From contig CAVQMC010000022.1 in NCBI GenBank assembly GCA_963713505.1, forward strand, positions 62,001 through 126,000: DNA of 64,000 nucleotides. Direction: 5' to 3'. Of the stretch, positions 49,780-57,559 are shown piece by piece; within the stretch, counting starts at the first letter, position 1, and each line of letters starts with the position of its first letter. This DNA is from CAVQMC01 sp963713505. GTDB lineage: Bacteria; Bacteroidota; Ignavibacteria; Ignavibacteriales; Ignavibacteriaceae. The notes below the pieces were generated by a model. That model did no database searches and had not been told where the DNA came from. It saw only the letters and a list, made by a program, of their open reading frames with translations. Made by a program: the position numbers and the translations under genes.

Positions 49780-50646
49780 ATGGAGAAAAAACACGAAATG
49801 TTAAAAGCTTATGAGAATATGGATTTCCTAAATTCTTCGGACGGCAGAATTATAAGAATGTTATCTGAATATTTGATGCCTCAAAGTCAATTTAGAAAAT
49901 ATAAAATTATTGATACTATAGTTTTTTTCGGATCGGCTAGGCTTATTTCAAAAGATGAAGCTACTGATATATATAATAAATTTAAAACTGTAAACCCGGA
50001 TAAAATGAATAACGGTGATTTAGCAGAAAAGCTTAGAGTTGCACAGCATGATGTTAAGATGTCTAAATATTATGAAGATGCCGCTGCATTAGCAAAAAAA
50101 TTAACCGAATGGTCAATGGGATTAAGTAAAGAATCCAGAAGATTTATTGTCTGTACAGGAGGAGGTCCCGGTATTATGGAAGCCGCAAATAAAGGTGCAA
50201 AGCTTGCAGGCGGTTATTCTGTTGGTTTGAATATCAGTATCCCTTTTGAACAGTTTGTTAATAAATATGTGCCGGAAGAATTAAGTTTCGAGTTTCATTA
50301 CTTTTTTATGAGAAAATTCTGGTTTGCATATTTAGCAAAATGTTTAATTGTATTTCCCGGCGGATTCGGAACAATGGATGAATTTTTTGAAATTGTTACA
50401 TTGCTTCAAACGGGAAAAATTAAAAAGAAAATGCTTCTTGTTGTTTACGATGAAAAGTATTGGAGAAACATGGTTAATTTCGATGCATTAATAAACAATG
50501 GGTTAATCAGTGCAGAAGATATGGATTTCTTTAAATTTACAAATAATGTAGATGAATCTTTTGAAATTATTAAGAAATATTTTGAAGAAAATTATTTAGG
50601 TAAAGAAGAAAACAATCATAACGAACCGAAAATTCATATAAAATAA
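49780..50646 (+). CDS. LOG-family (TIGR00730-like) Rossmann-fold protein
   Basis: 288 residues. Has the family motifs GGGPGIMEAANKGA (near 128-141) and FPGGFGTMDEFFE (near 192-204), which bind nucleotide phosphate. Family members include cytokinin-activating phosphoribohydrolases (LOG) and pyrimidine/purine 5'-monophosphate nucleosidases. AAAGGAAA precedes the ATG. The ends share a bidirectional terminator with rpsU. Confidence 0.9.
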   Translation: MEKKHEMLKAYENMDFLNSSDGRIIRMLSEYLMPQSQFRKYKIIDTIVFFGSARLISKDEATDIYNKFKTVNPDKMNNGDLAEKLRVAQHDVKMSKYYEDAAALAKKLTEWSMGLSKESRRFIVCTGGGPGIMEAANKGAKLAGGYSVGLNISIPFEQFVNKYVPEELSFEFHYFFMRKFWFAYLAKCLIVFPGGFGTMDEFFEIVTLLQTGKIKKKMLLVVYDEKYWRNMVNFDALINNGLISAEDMDFFKFTNNVDESFEIIKKYFEENYLGKEENNHNEPKIHIK

Positions 50647-50649
50647 AAA

Positions 50650-50670
50650 AGCCCCTTTAAAAAAGGGGCT
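50650..50670. terminator. Hairpin shared by the LOG-like and rpsU genes
   Basis: AGCCCCTTT/AAAGGGGCT stem; a T-rich tail follows on the minus strand and a weaker one on the plus strand, between convergent genes. Confidence 0.7.
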
Positions 50671-50678
50671 GTATAAAA

Positions 50679-50870
50679 TTATTCATTCATGTCTGTTCTA
50701 TGTGCACGTCTCATAGCTTTCATTTTTTCCATCCGTTTTTTAATAGATGGTTTTACAAAAAATGTACGCTTCTTATATTCTTTAAGAATACCGGATCTTT
50801 CGTATTTTTTCTTAAATCTTCTTAAAGCTTTATCAATTGATTCGTTTTCACCTACTGTAATGCCTACCAA
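50679..50870 (-). CDS. rpsU: Ribosomal protein S21
   Basis: 63 residues, read from TTG 50870 so that the protein begins VGITVGENESID as usual. GAGGTGA lies about 8 bp upstream. A GTG at 50879 in the same frame would add three residues (IFL) but would lose the Shine-Dalgarno. Contains RRFKKKYERSGILKEYK and a basic tail, the S21 signature. Part of the 30S subunit near the anti-Shine-Dalgarno; its own TTG start may keep expression low. Confidence 0.9.
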   Translation of the reverse strand: MVGITVGENESIDKALRRFKKKYERSGILKEYKKRTFFVKPSIKKRMEKMKAMRRAHRTDMNE

Positions 50871-50903
50871 AAAAATCACCTCACTTTATGGTACTTAAAA
50901 TTA

Positions 50904-51278
50904 TTATAATGATTCAATTAATTTTTTATGTCCTAATTTCTGAAATTCCACTGAAATAGAACTTTGTCCGTTGGATAAAACTTCTTTCGAAACGACTTTT
51001 CCAAAATCATCCCAATCTTCATGGTAAATTGATTCACCAACTTCAAAAGATTTTTTAGGAGAATAAACTTTACAATCTTCGTTTTCAATTCCTTCTAATG
51101 AAGGTTTGGTTTCCTTTACGTCTTCGGACAAATCAATAATCATAGTCTGTTTACATTTTTTACATTTCGCCCATCTTTTATTTTCATGTCCGTCAACGGA
51201 AACATCTCCGCCAAGTTCCATTTTTGTAACCGTATTACATATATTGCAGTACGCTTCGATATTTTTAACTCTTGCCAT
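50904..51278 (-). CDS. Zinc-ribbon protein with a C-terminal KOW-like segment
   Basis: 124 residues. Two CxxC pairs (YCNICN, CKKCKQ) form a zinc ribbon in residues 11-44. The C-terminal part (about 70-120) is YSPKKSFEVGESIYHEDW then FGKVVSKEVLSNG, a beta-rich motif like the KOW/CarD-type domains that meet RNA polymerase or ribosomes. It sits 25 bp upstream of rpsU on the same strand. Not a family I can name with confidence; a nucleic-acid role is likely. Confidence 0.7.
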   Translation of the reverse strand: MARVKNIEAYCNICNTVTKMELGGDVSVDGHENKRWAKCKKCKQTMIIDLSEDVKETKPSLEGIENEDCKVYSPKKSFEVGESIYHEDWDDFGKVVSKEVLSNGQSSISVEFQKLGHKKLIESL

Positions 51279-51361
51279 CTCTCTTTACCTTACATTAAAA
51301 ATTACCATCATTAAAAATAATTATTTAACTCACTAAAATCAATTAAATTGCGTTATATCAA

Positions 51362-51820
51362 TTACTTAGCATTGCCGGAAGGAGTAGTTACCAAAACCGG
51401 TATTTTTGAATATCTAATCACTTTTTCGGCTACGCTTCCCAGTAAAGTGTGAATTAAACCGGTTCTTCCATGTGTAGCAATCACAATTACATCAATTTTA
51501 GCTTCTTTAGAATATTTTATAATTTCTTCGTAATCCAACCCTTTTTTAATTAAAGTGACAATTTCAATATTTTCTGGTTTTTTAATCCTTTTTAATGCTT
51601 CTTCCATAGATGCTTTTGCATCGTTTTCAATTTCTTTTTTAATTCTTTCCTGTGATAAATCTAAAGATCTGATTGTTAAAATCGGCGGAGTTTTTTCCAA
51701 AACATGAAGTAAATGAATTTTCGCACCATATTCTTCTGCAATGTCAACAGCATAACTTGCTGCCGTCAAAGAAAGTTTGCTGAAATCAGTTGGTAAAAGA
51801 ATGTTTTTAATTTTGAACAT
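51362..51820 (-). CDS. Universal stress protein (UspA family)
   Basis: 152 residues. N-terminal ILLPTDFSKLSLTAASYA and the C-terminal ATP-binding motif ATHGRTGLIHTLLGSVAEKV (G-x2-G-x9-GS). Homodimeric cytosolic ATP-binding stress protein. Alone in its unit with 200 bp of free DNA on each side. Confidence 0.9.
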   Translation of the reverse strand: MFKIKNILLPTDFSKLSLTAASYAVDIAEEYGAKIHLLHVLEKTPPILTIRSLDLSQERIKKEIENDAKASMEEALKRIKKPENIEIVTLIKKGLDYEEIIKYSKEAKIDVIVIATHGRTGLIHTLLGSVAEKVIRYSKIPVLVTTPSGNAK

Positions 51821-52033
51821 ACAAAATCTTTCTAATTAAATGATGAAATTATCAGATTTTTCAACTCAATTTTAGAACGATTAAAATTTATCATTCTGAA
51901 GAAAGCAGGATTCAATTTAAGAAATTAATTCCACACTTATTTAAAATTTTGGCAATCAATTATTAATAAAACTGCTTAAAGATTTAACCTCATTTTATCA
52001 TTAAATGTTTCATTTTTATAAAATTAAAATACT

Positions 52034-52055
52034 TAGTTAAGAACAATCTTAACTA
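52034..52055. other. 9-bp inverted repeat
   Basis: TAGTTAAGA and TCTTAACTA are separated by ACAA. It lies between the stop of the tail-anchored gene (52085) and the start of the universal stress gene (51820), so it may end the former or regulate the latter. There is no good T run. Confidence 0.4.
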
Positions 52056-52084
52056 GAATAACTTTATGATATTAATCCATTTTA

Positions 52085-52399
52085 TTATAAAATAAAAATT
52101 ATTATTAAAATTGCTACAATTATGAAGGATAAAAATATTTTTAACTGCTTTTTTCTTTTTGCTTTTTCAGGATATTTATACTTATTAAAAAGTTTTTTGA
52201 TTTTTTTCTTTGTCTGATCACCGGCAGGAGTGGGATGGATTTTATCTTTTAAACTTAATTTAATTTTTTCTTGAATTGATTTTTCATTTTTTAAAATATT
52301 GTTTTCATTTATTTCTTTTAAAATTGATTCGGAATTTTCATCATCAATTTTTTCTTTGTCGATGATTCTAGTTAATAAAATATTTGTTTTATCTGTCAT
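52085..52399 (-). CDS. Small tail-anchored protein next to the sigma-like gene
   Basis: 104 residues. The cytosolic part (1-80) is charged and low in hydrophobic residues, with a basic KKKIKKLFNKYKYPEK. A single C-terminal helix (LKIFLSFIIVAILIIIFIL) anchors it in the membrane. It starts 6 bp after the sigma-like gene, so it may be its partner, for example an anti-sigma factor; that is inference only. No lipobox or anti-sigma zinc motif is seen. Confidence 0.6.
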   Translation of the reverse strand: MTDKTNILLTRIIDKEKIDDENSESILKEINENNILKNEKSIQEKIKLSLKDKIHPTPAGDQTKKKIKKLFNKYKYPEKAKRKKQLKIFLSFIIVAILIIIFIL

Positions 52400-52405
52400 T
52401 TGATT

Positions 52406-52913
52406 TTAAGATTTGATTAATTCTTCGGCTAATTTTTTTCTTCCGTAAAATAATCGCAATGCCAAAACATCTTCTGGAATATCCAGAAGATCGGAAGATT
52501 TTTCATAACTAAATTGAAGAACATCAATAAGTATTACTGCAATGCGAATTGTTTCATTTAAATTGAAAACTTTGCTCATTAATTCTTCTTTGTCTTTTTT
52601 CTTTAAAACTTTATCAATTTCATCTGGATTAAATTTTGAATATTCTTTATCATTTAAATAATCATAATCATTTTCATTTAGGAACAAATTCTCTATAAGT
52701 ATTGAACAAAATTCTTGTCATCCAGTCTTTTCTGTTTATTCTGTCGTCAAGGTGAGGTAAAAAATCCAAAGCTTTTTTAAATGTTGTAAATAAAATTTTT
52801 TCTGCAGATTTTTTTGAATTTGTAAGTTTAAAAGCAATATTGAAAAATTCATCAATATTTTCTTTCATCTGTTCTTCGAATTCTGCAAAAATATTTTTTT
52901 GATTGTCGGCCAT
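52406..52913 (-). CDS. ECF-sigma-like factor (one frameshift)
   Basis: About 168 residues after repair. The N-terminal part (DEFFNIAFKLTNSKKSAEK, then WMTRILFNTYRE) has the shape of sigma-70 region 2, and the C-terminal part (LNETIRIAVILIDVLQFSYE, then DIPEDVLALRLFYGRKKLAE) of region 4. Both are divergent from typical ECF factors. One inserted base near 52675-52685 interrupts the frame between the regions. It lies 2 bp after the M14 peptidase gene and 6 bp before a tail-anchored protein. Possibly a degenerate or specialised sigma factor. Confidence 0.65.
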
Positions 52914-52915
52914 TT

Positions 52916-54328
52916 TTATTGAATTACAATCCCATTTTTTATTTTGGAAAGATCATCTTTCATATCAAATAAAAATCCGTTTAGAATTACATATTTAACT
53001 TCATTTTTCTTTTTAAGGACAAGATTGGCACAGCAGTCGATCTTTATTTTCTCTTTAGCTTTTTCTTTTGATTTAAAAATATTAATCGGCAGTTCTAAAA
53101 ATGCATCTTCAAAAGAAGAAGTTAAAATTACGTTTGTAAAACCCTGGGCAAATAAATCTTTAAAGTTTAATTCTTCCAATTCACTATAATTCAGAAATTC
53201 ATCTTGAAAAGTTTTACCAATTTCGGCATCGTAATCCGTACAATCAAATTCTTCGAATCCAAAATTAGTCGATAAATCTCCAATCTCGGCGATTTTAGAT
53301 TTATAATATGAGGAATTTGATTCCGGATCATTTATTTCTTCTAATAATATTCCAATATCAATTTGAACTTTTGAATTTCCAAAATTTATATTAACATTTC
53401 TTAGAATTAAATCTAAAAGATTCTCTTTATTTAATGGAATGCTTTCATAAATATTTTGGTCAAAATTTTCATAAGAGTTGGAAGCAATACTTGCAAAAGC
53501 GCAAATGTAAGTTATAAAATTTAATTTGCGTAAAAATTGTTTTTCTGTATCGTCTTTCCAAAATCCCGATTCAATTAAGATTGTACTCATTCCCCATTTT
53601 TGAAAATTATCTCCGAATGCTCTCGGTTCAAATTCATCCGAATATTTTGCAATATGGCCGGGAATAAAATTATGCAGAATTAAATACAACTCGGAAATTA
53701 ATTTCATTGCTTTTCTTCTGCTTTTACTGACAGTATTCCTATCATCAACCGGAGGTGCCAGAAGAGATATTGATGCGGACTTAAAACTTTTTCCCGGGGA
53801 ATAATAACTGTCCTGATCATGAAGATTAAAGCCGAAGTCGGGTTTAATTTTTTCAAAGGTGTTTTTCAAAATCTTTGCTTCAATCGATCTTGCCTGCAAA
53901 GCATCTCTGTTAATATCTATTTCAAGAGAATTTCTTCTTTGAAAAAATTCCGCTCCGTCGGGATTCAGCATGGGAATAAAATATAAAGTTACTTTACTTA
54001 ATAAATCTTTTTTAAAATCATTAAAATGATCTGAGGACGATAAAAAATTAAAAAGATCAAAAATTGCCATTGTTGCGGTTGGTTCGTCTCCGTGCATTTG
54101 AGACCAAAGAAAAATTTTTTTATCTCCGTGGCCGCATTTTATTAAATTTATTTCCCTGTCTTGATGCGATTCTCCCAATTTGTTAATGGTAAAAATATTT
54201 TTATCTTTTAACTCATTAAGAAGGGGCAGAATATCGGAATGCTTGAATCGTCGTTTGTTTAAACGGTGTTCTTTATAAAATTCATAATTATGATATAGAT
54301 TATTTGCTAGTTCGTTAAACGGTGACAT
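52916..54328 (-). CDS. M14-family metallocarboxypeptidase
   Basis: 470 residues, no signal peptide. Zinc ligands His79 and Glu82 (QMHGDEPTA), an Arg near 141 (INRDALQ) and the third ligand His170 (FNLHDQD). A further conserved IESGFW lies near 250. The C-terminal 190 residues hold no domain I recognise. Predicted cytosolic peptidase. It starts an operon with the sigma-like and tail-anchored genes; no clear substrate. Confidence 0.88.
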   Translation of the reverse strand: MSPFNELANNLYHNYEFYKEHRLNKRRFKHSDILPLLNELKDKNIFTINKLGESHQDREINLIKCGHGDKKIFLWSQMHGDEPTATMAIFDLFNFLSSSDHFNDFKKDLLSKVTLYFIPMLNPDGAEFFQRRNSLEIDINRDALQARSIEAKILKNTFEKIKPDFGFNLHDQDSYYSPGKSFKSASISLLAPPVDDRNTVSKSRRKAMKLISELYLILHNFIPGHIAKYSDEFEPRAFGDNFQKWGMSTILIESGFWKDDTEKQFLRKLNFITYICAFASIASNSYENFDQNIYESIPLNKENLLDLILRNVNINFGNSKVQIDIGILLEEINDPESNSSYYKSKIAEIGDLSTNFGFEEFDCTDYDAEIGKTFQDEFLNYSELEELNFKDLFAQGFTNVILTSSFEDAFLELPINIFKSKEKAKEKIKIDCCANLVLKKKNEVKYVILNGFLFDMKDDLSKIKNGIVIQ

Positions 54329-54418
54329 TTTGATAAACTTAATACTTTTAAAAATTGCCCATAAAAATTTAAACAGAAGTTTTGTTAAAATCTAAATATA
54401 ATTTTTGAGGAAGAAATT

Positions 54419-54970
54419 ATGTCCACAAAAACATTAAAACTTGGAAGCAAAATACCGAATTTTAGTCTAAAAGGTATTGACGGAAAAACTTACGATCTTG
54501 ATTCTTTTAAGGATAAAAAAGCATTAATAATAATTTTCAGCTGTAATCATTGTCCTTATGTTCAGGCTTATCAGCAGAGAATGGTGGAAATTCAAAAAGA
54601 TTATTTTGATAAAGGTGTAGCAGTTGCCGCAATTAATTCCAATGATGATTTAAATTATCCGGATGATTCATTTGAAAATATGATTAGAAGAGCCGAAGAA
54701 GCAAATTTTAATTTTCCCTATTTAAGGGATGAAGATCAATCCGCTGCAAAAGCTTTTGATGCAACACATACTCCCGAAATTTTTTTATTTAATGAAAACA
54801 GGGAATTGGCTTATCACGGAAAGATAGATGATAATTGGCAGGATGAAAATAAAGTTAAAAATAAATATTTAAGAGATGCTCTCGATGAGCTTTTAAGCGG
54901 GAAAGAAATTTCAGTTCCCGAAACATTTTCAATCGGTTGCACAATTAAATGGAAGCAGGAATTTGTTTAA
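54419..54970 (+). CDS. Thioredoxin-fold redoxin (AhpC/TSA-like)
   Basis: 183 residues without signal peptide. Begins KIPNFSLKGIDGKTYDLDS; the active-site region is CNHCPYVQAY with a CxxC pair. Then AINSNDDLNYPDDSFENM and THTPEIFLFNE. This profile matches thioredoxin-like redoxin family proteins that reduce peroxides or disulfides. The stop overlaps the convergent DUF2461-like gene by 4 nt. GAGGAAGA precedes the ATG. Confidence 0.88.
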   Translation: MSTKTLKLGSKIPNFSLKGIDGKTYDLDSFKDKKALIIIFSCNHCPYVQAYQQRMVEIQKDYFDKGVAVAAINSNDDLNYPDDSFENMIRRAEEANFNFPYLRDEDQSAAKAFDATHTPEIFLFNENRELAYHGKIDDNWQDENKVKNKYLRDALDELLSGKEISVPETFSIGCTIKWKQEFV

Positions 54971-55695
54971 TGAGCGGTGCCTAAATTTTCTTCGAAAAAT
55001 TTAAGCAGTTTCATCGGCTGCGGAGAAATTGCAAAGCAGTAAAGCGGATACAAAACCGAAAAAATCTTAATTAATTCGGTAACAATATTGACCGAATAAA
55101 TTATTTTTTCATCTTTTGAGTAAGATTTTTCCAATAAAAGATATTTTGTGTTTTCTAAAATACCGAAATCTTTTTGAGCATTAAACTTCTCTTTAACTAA
55201 AGTCGGTTCTCTTTTTAATTCCATTAATCTGAATTTATTATTCAGTTTATAATTCTTAAATACTTGAATAATTTCTTTATCAAATCTTTTAAGATTCTGA
55301 CTAAAATAAAGATCTTCTTCACCGCTGTTGTTTAAGAATATTCCGTAATCAATACCGTTTTTATCAAAATAAACATAAAATTCGCTGTCCATTTTAAATC
55401 TGCCGAAGTGAATTAAAAAATAATTTTTATAAGGAGCACCTTTTGCAAAGCGCATATCCTTATTTATTCTCATTAGCGTTTTATTGAATTTAGGTTCTGT
55501 TCTTATGGAAGGATTTAATTGATTAAAAAATTCTCCGATGGAAACAACAAACGATTTGGAAGGAGTTACTAAATAATCATCGTACCTTGAACGGTTTTCA
55601 TTAAACCATTTTACAGAATTATTCTTTTCCAGGTCTTTAAAAAATTTGAAGAGTTCTTTACTAAATCCGTTAAAAGGAGGTAAGTTTTTACTCAA
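54967..55695 (-). CDS. DUF2461-like protein
   Basis: 242 residues. The N-terminal FNGFSKELFKFFKDLEKNN and NENRSRYDDYLVTPSK, then LMRINKDMRFAKGAPYKN, match the DUF2461 pattern; the C-terminal 90 residues are less alike. No signal peptide. The start overlaps the end of the outer-membrane gene at 55692 (ATGA), so the two are co-transcribed. Function unknown. Confidence 0.75.
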   Translation of the reverse strand: MSKNLPPFNGFSKELFKFFKDLEKNNSVKWFNENRSRYDDYLVTPSKSFVVSIGEFFNQLNPSIRTEPKFNKTLMRINKDMRFAKGAPYKNYFLIHFGRFKMDSEFYVYFDKNGIDYGIFLNNSGEEDLYFSQNLKRFDKEIIQVFKNYKLNNKFRLMELKREPTLVKEKFNAQKDFGILENTKYLLLEKSYSKDEKIIYSVNIVTELIKIFSVLYPLYCFAISPQPMKLLKFFEENLGTAH

Positions 55696-56336
55696 TACAT
55701 AAAGCCTAGATTTATTGTTAAAAAGAAACCGCCTAGATCTTTATTATATCTTCCGTATAGACTTTCAACTCCTTTATCAAAAAAGTGGATATCATAATAT
55801 CTAACATTTATTCCAACCAAGCTGGATTTATCCAGACCGAAGTTTGCGCCAAATCCAATATAACCGCCTATCGTTATTCTGGTTTGAGCAAAACCTAAAG
55901 CATTAAAAAATTCTTTTTCGTAAGGAGTTGTTATTACAAATGAAGGACCGATACCAAAATTTACATAAGGCCGGAGGTTATCATAAATAACATTTTCAAA
56001 TAATCTATACTGCATTCCAAAATTTATAGGCAAGAGAAAAATTCTATTTTTTTTGCCGATTGTATGAGTAACGCCGTAATAATCTACAAATTCAAATTCC
56101 TTTTGATCTTTCCCTTCTGAAATAGAAAAGTCACTGAACAAAGTAACTTCCTGGGAAATTGAATGCCTGTAAAAAGTTCCTAAACCAAGACCTCCTTCAC
56201 TAAAAATAATATCCATTCCAAATGCATTGGGAGGAAATGCCTCCGGCTTTTTTTCCGGTGCTAACTCGCCGATGCCTTGTGCATTTACATTTAAGAAAGT
56301 AATGATTATTATTGAAAGAAATGTTAAAGTTTTCAT
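55692..56336 (-). CDS. Predicted outer-membrane beta-barrel protein
   Basis: 214 residues. Signal peptide (KTLTFLSIIIITFLNVNAQ). The mature part is made of alternating amphipathic strands with many aromatic residues (FSEGGLGLGTFYRHSIS; NFGMQYRLFE; LGGFFLTINLGFMY at the C terminus), a pattern of small 8-strand barrels. No conserved motif beyond that. Co-transcribed with the DUF2461-like gene (4-nt overlap). Confidence 0.7.
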   Translation of the reverse strand: MKTLTFLSIIIITFLNVNAQGIGELAPEKKPEAFPPNAFGMDIIFSEGGLGLGTFYRHSISQEVTLFSDFSISEGKDQKEFEFVDYYGVTHTIGKKNRIFLLPINFGMQYRLFENVIYDNLRPYVNFGIGPSFVITTPYEKEFFNALGFAQTRITIGGYIGFGANFGLDKSSLVGINVRYYDIHFFDKGVESLYGRYNKDLGGFFLTINLGFMY

Positions 56337-56409
56337 AAAAAAATTTTATTTTTGTTTTTAAAATAATCATCTGGTAAACAAATTCAACTAAATAATTAAT
56401 ACTAATATT

Positions 56410-57015
56410 TTGAACACAACAATTGACAGTCCTTCATTTTGGGACGAAATGTACAAAAATGACCAAGCAGGCTGGGATTTAAAAAGTTCAAACCCGGTTT
56501 TTAATGAAATTTTAAGGGAAAATAAATTAATAAATCCCGGCGAAATTTTGATAATCGGTTGCGGAAAAGGATATGATGCTGTTGCTGCAGCAAAAGCCGG
56601 ATATCAGGTAACTGCTGTTGATTTTTCTTCATTTGCAATAGATTTTGCTAAGAATCTGGCTGTGCAAGAAAATGTCCTGATAAATTTTCTTGTGGAAGAC
56701 TTTTATAATCTTAATTATAGTTTTGAAAATAAATTTGATATAGTCTATGATTATACAACTTTCTGCGCGGTAAATCCTAAAAGAAGAAATGAATATGCGG
56801 AAACGGTTTCTTCTATATTAAAACCGGGCGGAAAATTACTTGCCTTATTATTCCCTGTGGAAAAAAGAGAAGGAGGTCCGCCTTACGGAATTGATGTAAT
56901 TGAATTTTACAAATTGTTCTCAAAATATTTAAAACTTGAATTTTCTTCAAAACAAATTAATTCTATTAAACCGAGAAGGGGAAGAGAAGTACTTCAGGTT
57001 TATGTTAAAAAATAA
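56410..57015 (+). CDS. SAM-dependent methyltransferase (TPMT-like)
   Basis: 201 residues from TTG 56410, the only start that gives the full N-terminal SFWDEMYKNDQAGWDLKSSN of thiopurine-methyltransferase relatives. SAM-binding loop IIGCGKGYDAVAAAKAGY near 49-66, then TAVDFSSFAIDFA. It methylates a small molecule or a metal/sulfur compound; the substrate is not known. Stop 30 bp before the CYTH gene. No Shine-Dalgarno is strong. Confidence 0.85.
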   Translation: MNTTIDSPSFWDEMYKNDQAGWDLKSSNPVFNEILRENKLINPGEILIIGCGKGYDAVAAAKAGYQVTAVDFSSFAIDFAKNLAVQENVLINFLVEDFYNLNYSFENKFDIVYDYTTFCAVNPKRRNEYAETVSSILKPGGKLLALLFPVEKREGGPPYGIDVIEFYKLFSKYLKLEFSSKQINSIKPRRGREVLQVYVKK

Positions 57016-57045
57016 TTTACGGTTAACTTTCCTATAGAAAAAAAT

Positions 57046-57559
57046 ATGCCTACAAATCTTGAACTTAAACTAAAATTAAAATCTCACGATTCATTAAAAA
57101 AAATTCTTAAAATTGTTAAAGCTGATTATCAAGGAGTTCTAAATCAGAAAGATGTTTATTATAAAAACAAAAATTCTTTACTTAAATTAAGGATTGAAAA
57201 CGGAAAAGAATGTTTGATTAAATATAACAGGGATGAAAAAGGAAAAAAAAGATGGTCTGATTTTGATATTTTATATTTTGAGCGGGGAAATGCTGAAAAA
57301 TTTTTAAGTGAAATATTTAAAATAAATGCAGTTGTTGAAAAGAAAAGATTTCTTTACAAAATGTTGGATACAAGAATTCATCTGGATAAAGTTAAAGGAC
57401 TGGGATATTTTTTAGAACTTGAAACTCTGGTTTTGAATAATAAAAATGATGCTCAAAAAAGATTTAAAAAAGTTATTGGAACTGTTAGAACTCGATACAA
57501 AATATCAAATTAGAAAATCTTATAAAGATCTGATATTAGAAAAGAATAAGAAAAAATGA
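57046..57559 (+). CDS. CYTH-domain phosphatase/cyclase-like protein (one frameshift)
   Basis: About 170 residues after repair. N-terminal TNLELKLKLKSHD (ExExK), then KDVYYKNKNSLLKLRIENGK and LIKYNRDEKGKK, and a C-terminal GYFLELETLVL, as in CYTH thiamine-triphosphatase and class IV adenylate cyclase proteins. A one-base insertion at about 57481 causes a false stop at 57511; the other frame continues LLELDTKYQIRKSYKDLI and stops at 57557-57559, overlapping the next ATG by four nt. Substrate unknown. Confidence 0.8.
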
